A stretch of DNA of 64,000 bases from Rhizoclosmatium globosum (lineage: Eukaryota; Chytridiomycota; Chytridiomycetes; Chytridiales; Chytriomycetaceae): contig MCGO01000106.1 of assembly GCA_002104985.1 (NCBI GenBank), positions 62,001-126,000 of the forward strand, given 5' to 3'. Below are positions 34,145 through 44,497 of this stretch, piece by piece. The notes below the pieces were generated by a model. It worked only from the letters and a program-made list of their open reading frames with translations, was not told the origin of the DNA and searched no databases. The position numbers and the translations under genes were made by a program. Numbering within the stretch: the first letter of the stretch is position 1; every line of letters starts with the position of its first letter.

Positions 34145-34695
34145 TCAGAGATCCATTTCTTCGATTGTGACTGTTACTACTTTCTTTCCGCCTGCAATGG
34201 TTCGTTTCTCGACAGTGGCTGTATCGCTGACTCCCAATTCTTCACGTTCCTTCTTGGCTTTCTTCGTAGCCTCACTGATGGCTTCAATCTTTTCAATATC
34301 TTCAAATACACTGCTTATTTTGTTTCTCTGTATTGGTATTAGATTGGGTTATGGGTGGGAAGTGAGACGGACCTTTTCCTTCCTTGCTTCTCGTACAGCT
34401 TCCTTCTCCAGTTTGGCATCTCTCTCCTGGGCCTTCTTGATTCTCTCAAGCTTTCGTTTCCGGAAACCAGTCAGGTAATCTCTGATGGACGATGTATGGA
34501 TTAGTTGAAGTGCGAAGCTAACCAACCAACTCACGATCTGCTGGCATCATCATATGAAATGAGTTCGTCCCTCTCTTTGGCGTCCTTCTTTGGCTTAAAG
34601 GAATAAGGCTTGACCTTCTCTCCCTTCTTTCCTTTTCCTTTGCGGTTTCCTCCTGCTCCTGCTTTCTTGTCCTTCCCTTTCTGATTTGCTCCCAT
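34145..34695 (-). CDS. RRP17: Nucleolar protein 12/Rrp17 family
   Basis: ATG at 34695 starts a very basic GKDKKAGAGGNRKGKGKKGE stretch. DYLTGFRKRKLERIKKAQ (near 34475) is the hallmark of the NOL12/Rrp17 family, followed by a coiled EAVREARKEK segment and, after an intron, SVFEDIEKIEAISEATKKAK and a final VTVTIEEMDL. Rrp17 is a 5' exonuclease-associated factor of pre-rRNA processing in the nucleolus. Introns near 34535 and 34345. It is divergent from the unknown gene at 34757, with 61 bases between. Confidence 0.8.
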
Positions 34696-34756
34696 TTTGA
34701 AACAATTATTTCAATTACGTTTTATAAGAACTTATTTTATTATTTTATTATTCAGA

Positions 34757-35705
34757 ATGGGTCGGTTGGTGTCAAAAGCGGCAACCGCCAAGTTTCGATC
34801 TCTGTCACAAAAAGTGTTCAAAACGTCTGTTCAGACGCACCCGCCGTCCCGCAATCAAAGAATATTTCTTCCATTAATATCTCCATGAGCTGCACAAGTA
34901 ATCTCACTCTCAATTCCGCCTCAATGCCTCCAACAGATTCCACTACACAACCAAACCCACTTCGATTCGCATGCATCAAACTCAAGCAGTTTGTGAAAAA
35001 ACTGGTTTCCCGGCGCAGCAAAGTAGAATCGTCTGCCACTCTTGCATTGGCAAATACGGACAGTGCGAGTTTCAACACCACAGCTCCTCCCCTTTTGAAA
35101 GACGTAGTTCCACTTCGATCCGAGTCATCTGACGAATCAACATATGATGCTGCTGCGACAGCAACGCTTCCTGGACCCTATCATCACCTTTTGTCACGAA
35201 AGTATTCATACAGGTATTGGTTTTACCACAATTTCCGTGCAGTATTCTTACCATTCCCTTCAATTAAAATAGCTCCATTTTCAACACCCTCCCGCGATCA
35301 GACACATCCTCCATCACCGAAAGTGGTGGAGACCCTTCGCTTGAACGTCCACCAACAACACTTGCCAAGACCACACTTGAAATCGAGCATGATATTTTCG
35401 TGTCACCGACATTCAATCCAATCAATCGAATGTCGATCTTATCTAGAGACGCGCCGACACTGTTGACTATGGATTCTCTTGGATTCCGAAGATCCATTGG
35501 ATTGGAAGAATTTAGAAGTGGGAATGACTCGTCGGATCAGGAAAGTGACGATGACGAGAGCGATGACGAATGTGATGAAGAGAGTGGCGATGAAACCGTT
35601 CTGGGTAGACGAAGTGATTCTCTTGATAGGAGTGTCAGTGTGAAGTGGGCAGAGTCACCAGTACTGCGACCAAGTGGCCTTTCTCAGTTAGTTCATTCAG
35701 AGTAA
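34757..35705 (+). CDS. Unidentified protein with acidic C-terminus
   Basis: I do not recognise this protein. The ATG at 34757 opens MGRLVSKAATAKFRSLSQKV, whose MGRLVS start could be N-myristoylated, though this is inference. A further frame gives a basic helical stretch (LRFACIKLKQFVKKLVSRRS), and a third gives a Ser/Thr-rich segment and an acidic run (DSSDQESDDDESDDECDEES) before the stop at 35705. Frames change near 34870 and near 35218-35271, where a GTATTG...AATAG intron is plausible. Exon structure is uncertain. Confidence 0.45.
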
Positions 35706-35771
35706 TATCATTATTGTATTATTAATAAATTATGTATTTGAATTCGTTTCTCTGCTTTTCTCAGAAACTTG

Positions 35772-38700
35772 ATGGAAACTTGTTCAGTCCTTGCCCAGAA
35801 GATTGATGTTGCACCAGGTATGACAGAAACTTGCCTGTAACTTAAACTTACTACATAGCAGGATCGGCGCTGTTAACGCTCCTTGTTGACCGATTGGTAC
35901 AAGCTGAAGCAACAGGTCTCCCAACAACGTACTCCCAAAACATCAACGAGACCACCTCCAAACACGTATACATCCTTGCATGTCTCTGGTCACTTCAAAA
36001 CGCAGAACGGATCGAAGCTGAAAACAGCAGTGCGAATTCAGTCCAATCATACAAAACCATTTCAACTCTGGTTGAGATTGTCTTGTCGTGGGGCATACGT
36101 CAAGGACAGGAACTTGAAGGTGAATTAAACTGAAGTAATCAATATTGAGGACTGACACTGTTCGTGAATCAGTGTTCCAGTACCTCACTTCTCTTACACA
36201 TATCCTCAGTTCACCGCAATGCTCATGGATCAAGTACTTCATAATCAACAAATACCTGCAAGAAACCTACAGCGCATATTTATCTCTCATTGCATCTGCC
36301 GAGTCCCTACCTTCAAAACCAACAGATTCGTTCACCTTCCCTCTTTCCCTCCCTGAATCCCTATCCCCAGAAACAACATGGACACCTCCCAACAAAATCC
36401 CAATCCTTGCGTACACCCAATTCTCATCCCTCCTCCAAACCGGACACATCGACCTCCCAAAATCCATGACCGCATTCCTCCACATCCTCTCCCTCCCATC
36501 AACACCCGCACCCCTCCGCCTCCTCTGCGGCCGCTTCCTCACCTCCCTCCTCCTCCACAAAAAAGGAATCGAATCCCTCTTATCAACATTCCTCACAACC
36601 CTCGACGACCCGCAAGACCCGACAACAGACATCGGCGCCGCGTTATCCTCCATCGCGAGAATCGTGACAACAGTTCCGAAACAGTGTTCGTCGCCGCAAG
36701 AGTATTTCGAGGTGATTGGGCCACAGATTGTGACGCTGATTGAGACGCTTGAAAGGGGGAGCGTGATGTTTCAGGCGGCGGTTTATTTGGCGGTGCAGTT
36801 GACGAATAAGGGGCCCAGGCTTGGGAAACGGTTTATTTTGGATGTGCTTGTTTCTGGGTTTGCGCCGTTTCATACACTTGTATCGGTGGGGGATTTGTGT
36901 GATCTTGATGGGAATCAGGTTATTATTACGGAGGAGGCGTGTGCGAAGGCGGTGGATAATTTGGCGAGGGTTTTGTCGCATTCGGAACCGTCGTATGCGG
37001 TTATGGACGCGCTTCAGCCGTGTTTCTTGCCACTGTACAAAATGTTTGAGGTGCAACAGGAATCCGTTATCCTCGCAAAGGAAGGCTCGATAAAGGATAT
37101 GCTGGTGAACCTGCTTCGGTTAAACAGTCCCGCAAAGACCCAACTGGTCCTCACACAGATGGTTCTGTTTCGTGGCGAGAGTGTTTCTGGATACATTCCT
37201 GTTGCGAAAGTTGGCAGTGGCGGTGGCATTCAATTCGTGAAAATGCGGCAAGAAGTTGGGATACGTGGAATCCAAAACCCTGACGCGTTTGTTGAGTTTT
37301 TGGTTGGCCTTGAGAATGAAGCCATCACATCAGGAGTGTTTTTGGATCTATTGGAAGAATATATCAAGACGAGTACTGTTTCCGATGACCAGGCGAATAC
37401 AGAGGAGTCTGAGTTTGCGGTTGAGTAAGTTCAATCCTTCTTCCACGTACAGGAACTGATTCTGGAACAGAAATCTGACGATGATTCGAATTCTTATGAG
37501 TCTAATTGAAAAGTTTGGTGCGAATTTGGTCAAGGGAACTCGTCGTGTCATTGATCTTGTGAAAAACCTTATTGTGAACTCTCAATCTGTTGACACTGGC
37601 TGTTTGCTCCTCTGTCTCACAATCTTGAAGACTCTTTTGACTGAATTTGGTATGTCTTGAAAAATCTGTCATCGCTCTGATCAATCAACGACTTTAGATG
37701 TACCGAATGTCGACGTTAGGCAGGAATTCGACTTCACAGAGCTCGTGGCTGTACTGCAAACACTCGAACATCACTCTGAAAAGGGAATCCAAACAGTATC
37801 AACGGATGTTCGAAGGCTGATTCTCTTGAAAAGTAACACCAATGCCTCCGATGCTTCTTCAGGTACATTACTGACTAGAGAACTGTCACTTTGAATGTTA
37901 TTGACGCGATTTATGAATTACACAGAAAAACGAACCTCTGAGTTACTCTTTGCAAAATCAATGCTCGAACTCTCAGACCCACTCCTCCCCATCCGTGCTC
38001 ACGGCATTGATCAACTCCGAAAACTTATTCTGAGCAGAGATCCAGTTGGTCACGAAAACTTGTCCACAATCCTGTGTTCGTTTTTGGACATGATTCAAGA
38101 CGTTGACAGGTTTTTATCATTTCCTTTCGAGTTATCGTGACATTAATTAACGTTCTTCCAGTTTTATTTATTTGCATGCTGTTTCGGGCCTCAGCGCGTT
38201 GACGGATGTGTATCCACAGGATTCGCTGCAGGAAATCGTGTCACGATATTCAAGCGCAGAATATGATTTAGATTATCGCTTGAGGATCGGTGAAGTCGCA
38301 TCAAAGACAATTCAGAGGTCGGGGCAAGTGTTTCCCAAATACGGTACGTTCAGCTCTGAAGTAGTGTGTGGAAGATTAAACGAAATATGGGGAGAACAGC
38401 ACCTGAAATACTTCCTCAAATTCTTCGTGTTCTCCATGACCAACATAAAGAGCTTCGTGGCAGTGCGATAGTATTGTTGGGAGTTGTAGCAGAAACGGCA
38501 CCGTTTCCTTTGTTGCCTTTCATTCACCAGATTCTGGACTACATTGAGAATACGTTGATTCTCGAGACGAAAGATGCGGTTATGCGACAAGGTACCCCTT
38601 CACTCTTTTAAATGATATTTAATTTAATCACATAATATAAAAGGTGCGGTATTGGCTCTGTTGACGCTGATTCGGGGAATGGACGGAACGTTTTCATCCT

Positions 38701-38843
38701 TCCCATCTGGAACACTCAAGAAGATTTACACAAGACTCAAGATTGTGAATGAAATGGATCCAGATGAATTGACGCGGTATAATGCGGGGATTGCATTGGA
38801 AGAATTACGAGATCGGGCTGGTGTCTTCGTTACCATCTTGTGA
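35772..38843 (+). CDS. RTP1: Rtp1/TANGO6 family armadillo-type protein
   Basis: About nine exons, starting with METCSVLAQKIDVA at 35772. The protein is built of helical repeats. The C-terminal part shows the Rtp1 signature: SDPLLPIRAHGIDQLRKLI, then DSFIYLHAVSGLSALTDVYP, RIGEVASKTIQRSG, HKELRGSAIVLLGVVAE and RYNAGIALEELRD. Budding yeast Rtp1 assists assembly and nuclear import of RNA polymerase II; animal TANGO6 is the homologue. Introns near 35818, 36119, 37424, 37651, 37861, 38110, 38343 and 38590. The large exon (36169-37424) changes abruptly from C-rich to G-rich near 36660. Confidence 0.87.
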
Positions 38844-38901
38844 ATAGATAACCCCTGAATCTTAATTTATTGTTGTCTTTCCACCCAAAAAGTATCAAGT
38901 T

Positions 38902-40117
38902 TCAAATGAGTGACACATCTTCTGTCCAGCATCGCATCTCGTCTTTTCCTATGCCAATTTTGAGTGCAATGCCATCTGTTTTGATGCGGCATGACAGAAT
39001 AGAACCAGTCTCGCCTCTATATTTCCCCTCCTTTAAAATCCGCACGCGTTTTCCAACACCATATTTTTCCAGCATGCTGTTATTTGATGAGGATGACGAG
39101 GAGGAGGATGCATTCCTGTCTCTGTCTGACTTGCTACCCACGTAACCATCTTTCCTGTCTTTCCTCCTGTCAGATTCTTTCCCTCTTGACTCCCTAGAAT
39201 CTCTTGAACCCCCCTTGGAATCCCGAGGAGACTCTTTTGGAGGCTCAGCACCCAATCCAAGTAAATTCGGCCGAGGCTTACTAAACACGAAATCCTTCTT
39301 GTTCTTTTTCTTTTCATCTTCCACTTCATCCTTGTACCCCATACCCTCAACATAGCAATCCCAAAATCCTCAATAGGAACTTGCTCGAAATCTTCAAGGG
39401 TTGCTTCTTCAGGCCGTAGTGACAGATCGTACAGGTACTTTTCCTTTGGATCTGCAATGTCACGGATTCCAGGGACAGCATTTTGAGCAAGAATGGGAAG
39501 AACAGTTGTAGAAGAGGAAGCGGAGGTTGATGCATTCAAAAGAGCGTCGATAGCCTTTTGTTCGAGGGTGCGGGTATCTGGCTCATTGTCCTTATTTAAA
39601 GCATCATTTTCCGAGTTATTTGTGAGAGGCGAGGCAGCAAGGGACGACGAGGGAGCCCGTAGTTGCAGGCCCCATTTAGTTCCGCTCTTGCTGAGAGGAT
39701 TGAAGCGAGCGAGGCTGTGCTTTCAGTTGAGGGAGCAGGCGAAGGCCGCGAGCCAGGTTCTCTGTCAGTGTCAGTGTCGGTGGTTGACGAAGGTTGTTGT
39801 TGTTGTTGGCGCAGTTGGTTCGTTCGCGACAACGCCGCGCCACTCGTTGACCAGTTTGAGCGGAATCACGAGCGGCGCCTTTGTCTTTTCAGCGTCGAAT
39901 GATCTGTGCTCAGTTAACCTCGTTCGCCTCGCCGAATCCACAAACAACTCTCACCCAAGAACTGAACCGCCTTCAACGCTCAAAATACCCTCAATCGTGT
40001 CGGCGTCAGTGTCTGCACGCGCTTTCTTGGTCGTTGTGGCGTCGAGAAGGCTGTCGATGCCGGGGGAAGGGTCTCGGGTGCCTTGCGTTTTAGTGCGAAT
40101 GAGATGGATGAAGACAT
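38902..40117 (-). CDS. SPP2: Spp2/GPKOW-type splicing factor (G-patch and KOW)
   Basis: ATG at 40117 (SSSISFALKRKAPETLPP). The middle reads LVIPLKLVNEWRGVV, then KWGLQLRAPS, LYDLSLRPEEATLEDFEQVP and the G-patch start VPIEDFGIAMLR. The next block, MGYKDEVEDEKKK with RPNLLGLGAEPP, is one frame away: AGGGTATGGGG should be AGGGGTATGGGG to read LRGMGYKD. A second shift, a C-run near 40075, restores GIDSLLDATTTKKARADTD. The C-terminus is a KOW domain (GKRVRILKEGKYRGETGSIL). Spp2 activates the DExH helicase Prp2 on the spliceosome. Introns near 39927 and 39797-39690. Confidence 0.85.
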
Positions 40118-40202
40118 TTTAGACAAGAAAGAAGAGAGAAGGAGAGAGAGAAACTGAAGATGTGGGTTTATTGACATTATATAATAGACAGGGTTATGCG
40201 GA

Positions 40203-40512
40203 TCATGGGTGTTTTGGAGGCCTTTGGTTCTGGCTCTGAAGGTTCTGATAGCCAATCTCTGTGTTTTGCTGCACTTTCGTCTCTCCAAACTGTCTCTTTG
40301 TGATTTCAGCAATTGAAATAGCCTTATTGATTGCCTTGTCCTTTGCCGGTGACCAGCACCTATCAAAGTATGCCAGAGTTAAGCTGGCATTCAAGCTGTT
40401 ATAGCAGCACTCACACTGCCCCGCTTGACGATGTCTTCAGGTGTTCCATCGCTGCTTCAACACATTCGGTGATTTTGCTGCCAGATGCAACTGAAAGAGT
40501 CGTTTGTGCCAT
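40203..40512 (-). CDS. Alba-domain protein (Rpp25/RNase P-type)
   Basis: Exon 1 from ATG 40512 reads AQTTLSVASGSKITECVEAA followed by MEHLKTSSSGAV; exon 2 reads KAISIAEITKRQFGETKVQQ and NTEIGYQNL. Between them a second frame gives VLVTGKGQ, which is what an Alba fold needs before AINKAISIAEI, so there is either an unusual splice (GTGTGA donor) plus one extra G near 40340, or another sequence error. About 85-90 residues. Alba proteins of this size bind structured RNA in RNase P/MRP or chromatin. Which one is not decidable here. It is divergent from the next F-box gene, 49 bases between ATGs. Confidence 0.6.
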
Positions 40513-40561
40513 CTCAACTTGAAAGTTCTGAACAAAAAACAAAACAAAACAAAAACCAAGA

Positions 40562-41805
40562 ATGGATTCTCTCCCACGAACTAATCCAATCAATCTTTTG
40601 CCTCTCTCTCCCGTACAAGCCGCTCTTTGCCGTGGATTAAGTAAACGCCTCTGCTACTGTCTCTCGCATCCAGACTTTCTTAGGCTCAACTTGGCTTCAA
40701 TCTCTTCAATCCTAAATGGCCTTCTGATTTGGATGTCGCGTGGCTCTCTTGGAAAACAGATCAAGCTGATCATCTGTCGTCTGTGTATGCCCAAGTGGTT
40801 CTCTCTACTTTAACCAAGATGGAATGGCACAAGGTATGTCTTTTCATGGCTATGAGCCAGGAGAGAAACTTAGCTATGAGCGAATGTCAAAGTACTGAAG
40901 CGTATGAGGCTGGATGCATTGTCATATGTCAACTTAACACGGAATTCATCTTGGAACCCTTGTTCAAGCTTAACCACATGGAACATCCACATGTTATATT
41001 ATACCAACACATTCATGTAATAGGGTCTAGTGACGAAACCTAGAAAATCACATCTCAAGCGCCGTATTCCATCATCCATTATACTAGTCACGAAACTCAC
41101 ACACTTGAACTTATCAATGTCACAAATATCTGGTCTTATTCCCAAAGCACTCAGCCTCTGCATCTCTCTCATCCACATTGATCTATCCACAAACGCTTTA
41201 ACTGGACCAATCCCGTCCTTCCGCTACCTCGAACACCTCCAACACCTCGCACTCGAAGGAAACAAATTCACAGGTCCTATTCCAAATGGTCTACCAGACT
41301 CCATAACCCACCTCTCACTCTCCCAAAACAAACTCTCTGGAGAAATTCCACAACTCCCATCAGCACTCATCCTCTTCACTGCAAACAGAAACAACCTAAC
41401 AGGCCCACTCCCCGAAACCCTTCCCTCAACGCTAGACCACCTCGACATTTCCCAAAACCGTCTCACAGGACATATCCCTGCTTCCATGTGCGCACTCACT
41501 TCCCTCACACACCTCATCTTACACACAAACAACCTGTCCGGCGAAATTCCTTCCGATATGCACAGAATGACATCCCTCCGACACGTCAATTTCTCCAAAA
41601 ACACGTTGGTTGGCAGCTTGCCTCCGTTGTTGGGTGATATGAGGGGTTGTTGAGGTTTATGGTGTATGGGAATGACGGGATTACGAAAGAGTTCCGGAGA
41701 GTGTGCGTCGTGGTGGGGTTTTATATTTTGATTTGCAGGCGCAGTTTGGGAGGGGTGGAAGATGATATGGTTTTTTGTGAGGATTATAGTTGTCTGGACA
41801 AGTGA
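40562..41805 (+). CDS. F-box plus leucine-rich-repeat protein, with apparent frame breaks
   Basis: Starts MDSLPRTNPINLLPLSPVQA, then CRGLSKRLCYCLSHPDFLRL, a shortened F-box. One frame later comes the family linker (SDLDVAWLSWKTDQADHLSS then VYAQVVLS), and from about 41070 regular LRRs such as LNLSMSQISGLIPKALSLC and LDISQNRLTGHIPASMCAL. The apparent stop at 41653 is probably another missing base: the next frame continues LLRFMVYGNDGITKEF to a stop at 41805. Paralogue of the genes at 6677 and 10472. Frame breaks near 40700, about 41000 and 41640; whether the gene is intact cannot be told from this assembly. Confidence 0.62.
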
Positions 41806-42232
41806 CGAATAGGGGCACCAAAAAACAAAGAATATTTCCTTTGGTCCGATTCTCCGCTCCCAACGTTTGTCGCTTCATACCAGTGTTGAATTCGCTAAAT
41901 TTGAAGCGAACAAAGCCTCTCCAACGCTATTTCAAGTCTTATTGAAACTCTTCCGTTCACCAAGGTTTCTGAATTAAACTTGAATCTATGCGGTGTCAAG
42001 GGCTTTCGGCAGCCAAATGAAACAAACCGCTCTCAAGAAATTGTTGATTGGACTAGTCATACAAGCCGATGCCTTGAAGTTGATTCATCATTTGTTTCCG
42101 TCTTTGGGGGACTTGCGCTTGCAGATATTCGAACTAGAATGAGGAATGCAAGCTGTAAACTTGGTAGTGGGGATGGAAACATGACGGAATGGAATATTCT
42201 TCCATTTTAAGTTTTGAAACAAAACAAGAGTG
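41806..42232. other. Intergenic region, nothing recognised
   Basis: About 430 bases. A 70-codon open stretch on the plus strand (41980-42210) has no family resemblance and no clear splice sites, so I do not call it. No RNA gene or repeat was recognised. Confidence 0.4.
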
Positions 42233-43146
42233 ATGGCTTCCAATCAAGTTGCTGGTAGTGTTACCGCTATCGAATGGCCAAGCGAGATTTACTTTCGGCG
42301 TTCCATTAATGATGCGCTTGTGGTTCATGGCTATGCAACTCAAGCAGAAGATGCCGTTCCAGTCCTTAGCATCTCGCAGTTTTCTGACAAACCTCCCTCA
42401 GCTGCCTCTTACGAAGAAATCACTCAAGTTTATGTCGGCAGCTCAAATGGATCGCTGGTTAGCGATCTCAGAACAGGCTCTGATGACGAAAGTGTATCAA
42501 CTGTATTCATCAACCCTCCCCTCCTCAAAGTCGTCAACAAGAAAGCGAATAATCCGGCAAAGGAGCAGAAGTTTCACTTTCAAGCCTCGAGGTCTGGTGC
42601 CAGAGTATTGGATTACACAACCCACGATAAGACAGCTGCAAACAAGGATCAAAATGTGGAAGCCACGTTCCAGATGGAACAAGTCTGGTTTCGTTGGATC
42701 TTCGATCCGTCATTCTCGTCTGTACCTGGCTCGCCTACTCGAACAGCAACACACAACCTCCAATTCACGCAGAATCACCTGCAGCAAAGAATGTAACATG
42801 GACAACTGTCGCAAAGTTTACCGTCAACCGTTCATTGTTTTATTCCGCATTTGCGACAGAGAACAAGGGAACTAAAAACGTGAATCCTTTGTTTGTGGCA
42901 GGAAAGTTTGAGCAGGACAAGCTAACGTGGCCAAACTTCCATCAAAACCAGCTGGCAGTAATTCTGTCGACGCTGTGGAGTGTCTGGATGGGTGATGTTT
43001 TGAACCGCGAAGGAGCTTTGAAGGACTTGTTGCTTGTACGTGACAAGAAATTCAAGAAGGAACATGGTGGAGATAAGTTCATTTCTGCGTTCTACTTTGG
43101 AGGATTCCAGTTGAATGGGGCTGATAAACCCAGTCATAAGTCTTAG
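42233..43146 (+). CDS. Unidentified two-part protein
   Basis: From ATG 42233 a frame runs SVTAIEWPSEIYFRRSINDA to about 42790 and includes FQMEQVWFRWIFDPSFSS. A second frame takes over around 42770 (HAESPAAKNVTWTTVAKFTV) and ends at 43146 with FYFGGFQLNGADKPSHKS. No clear intron is visible at the junction, so a one-base error or an undetected splice joins them. The pattern of W..AKF, LFYSAFAT and AVILSTLWSVWM is faintly like the tubby C-terminal or LURP-one fold, but this is only an impression. About 300 residues, no membrane helix or signal peptide. Confidence 0.5.
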
Positions 43147-43292
43147 ATATCATGGATTGGTAGAGGCACTGATTGATAATAATACAGTACATTTCCAAAG
43201 AATGCGTTAAAATCATACTAGTAGATTTGTCCACGGGTGTAATAAGAATTACAAAGGAAAGAGTGGAAATCGTGGAATTGGTTATCAAAATC

Positions 43293-44462
43293 ATGGCAGA
43301 CACAACAAACCTCAGCAGCCTTCTTAACGCCCACGCAACAGAGATTGCGCAGCTCCGAGAACGAATCAGCGATGTGATTGATCCATCCAAGCACGATGAA
43401 ATCTGGCTGCTGCGTTTCCTTCTCTCAAACAAGACAGTCGATGCAGCTGAAACAGCGTGCCGATTCACCATCAACTGGTACAAGACCCATGCAGCTGTAA
43501 TCGAAACAGTCATGGCTGGAGGAAAGGCTCCGAAAGAGGATGAGATCAATATGTTTCAAGTTACTAACTTCCACAAGGAAACAACCAAAGGCGAACCAAT
43601 TTTCTACGTACGAGTTGGTCTCTGCAACAACAAGGGACTCATGGACAATGTATCCCACGATGACTTTGTCAACTTTACGATCTTCAACCGAATGAAGGCT
43701 CTGGAAGCTTGTGCCAAAGCCACCAAGGAGCAGAACAGACTCGTCAAGATCATCACCGTCATTGACATGCAAAACTTTAATGTCACCCGTGGAAACGATT
43801 TGCGCTTCTTCAAAGCTATCGGTGAAAGCTCGAAAATCAGTGAAAAGATGTTTCCACAGTTGTTGGGGAGATCTGTTATGGCAAATATGCCTTCAACCCT
43901 TCTGTTCTTATTCAACACCATCTTCAAGCCGTTATTGTCTAAAAAGACGCAGGAGAAACTGGTCTTTTGTCCCGGCATTGTATCAGGCAAGCCTCTTGAT
44001 GCATGTCCATACATTGCTCGAGTTCTCAAACCTGAGGACGTTCCGTCGTTTATTGGAGGAAAATGTAACTGTAAAGGAGGGTGCATCAGTGGAATTCCAA
44101 ATTACCAAACTGTTCCAGTCAATGCAATCTCGGATTCTGGGCTCATGAACATTACAGTCCACGCGCGGTCTACGGAAACAGTGGAAGTTCCATTAGCAAA
44201 AGGAGATCAAATCAAGTACGAATTCAAAATTTCTGAGAAACAGGATATCAAGGTTCAGATCGTATTTCGCCCAAACGGCGGGACAAAGGAAGTCGAAGTT
44301 GTTGCGTTGCGGTCTATTGAGGAGAAAGATGGAATCATCAGCGGGAGTTTCGTTGCATCAACCGCAGGAATTCTTGTCAAGACGTTTGATAACTCCTTTT
44401 CCTGGGTCAGAGCCAAAAACGTTTGGTATAAACTTGAGCAAGTCGAAGACAGAGAAGAATAG
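43293..44462 (+). CDS. Sec14-like lipid transfer protein with CRAL-TRIO and GOLD domains
   Basis: Single exon, 389 residues. DEIWLLRFLLSNKTVDAAET at residues 32-51 is the CRAL-TRIO N-terminal helix. The lipid-binding lobe contains VIDMQNFNV near residue 155 and MFPQLLGRSVMANMP near 187. From about 290 the beta-rich GOLD domain follows (ITVHARSTETVEVPLAKGDQ, then KISEKQDIKVQIVFRPNGG). A Cys cluster (KCNCKGGC) sits between the domains. The layout is that of SEC14L/patellin-type proteins, which bind phosphoinositides or other lipids at membranes. It converges on the LRR gene with 35 bases between stops. Confidence 0.88.
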   Translation: MADTTNLSSLLNAHATEIAQLRERISDVIDPSKHDEIWLLRFLLSNKTVDAAETACRFTINWYKTHAAVIETVMAGGKAPKEDEINMFQVTNFHKETTKGEPIFYVRVGLCNNKGLMDNVSHDDFVNFTIFNRMKALEACAKATKEQNRLVKIITVIDMQNFNVTRGNDLRFFKAIGESSKISEKMFPQLLGRSVMANMPSTLLFLFNTIFKPLLSKKTQEKLVFCPGIVSGKPLDACPYIARVLKPEDVPSFIGGKCNCKGGCISGIPNYQTVPVNAISDSGLMNITVHARSTETVEVPLAKGDQIKYEFKISEKQDIKVQIVFRPNGGTKEVEVVALRSIEEKDGIISGSFVASTAGILVKTFDNSFSWVRAKNVWYKLEQVEDREE

Positions 44463-44497
44463 ACTACGAAAGTGTGGTAATAAAGAGATGTTTGTAT

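Noticed and set aside
36267..37056. Long minus-strand frames in the Rtp1 exon
   Set aside because: They are by-products of the C-rich/G-rich composition; Rtp1 homology fixes the plus strand.
41980..42210. 70-codon open frame in the gap after the F-box gene
   Set aside because: No family resemblance, no splice context, and length expected by chance.
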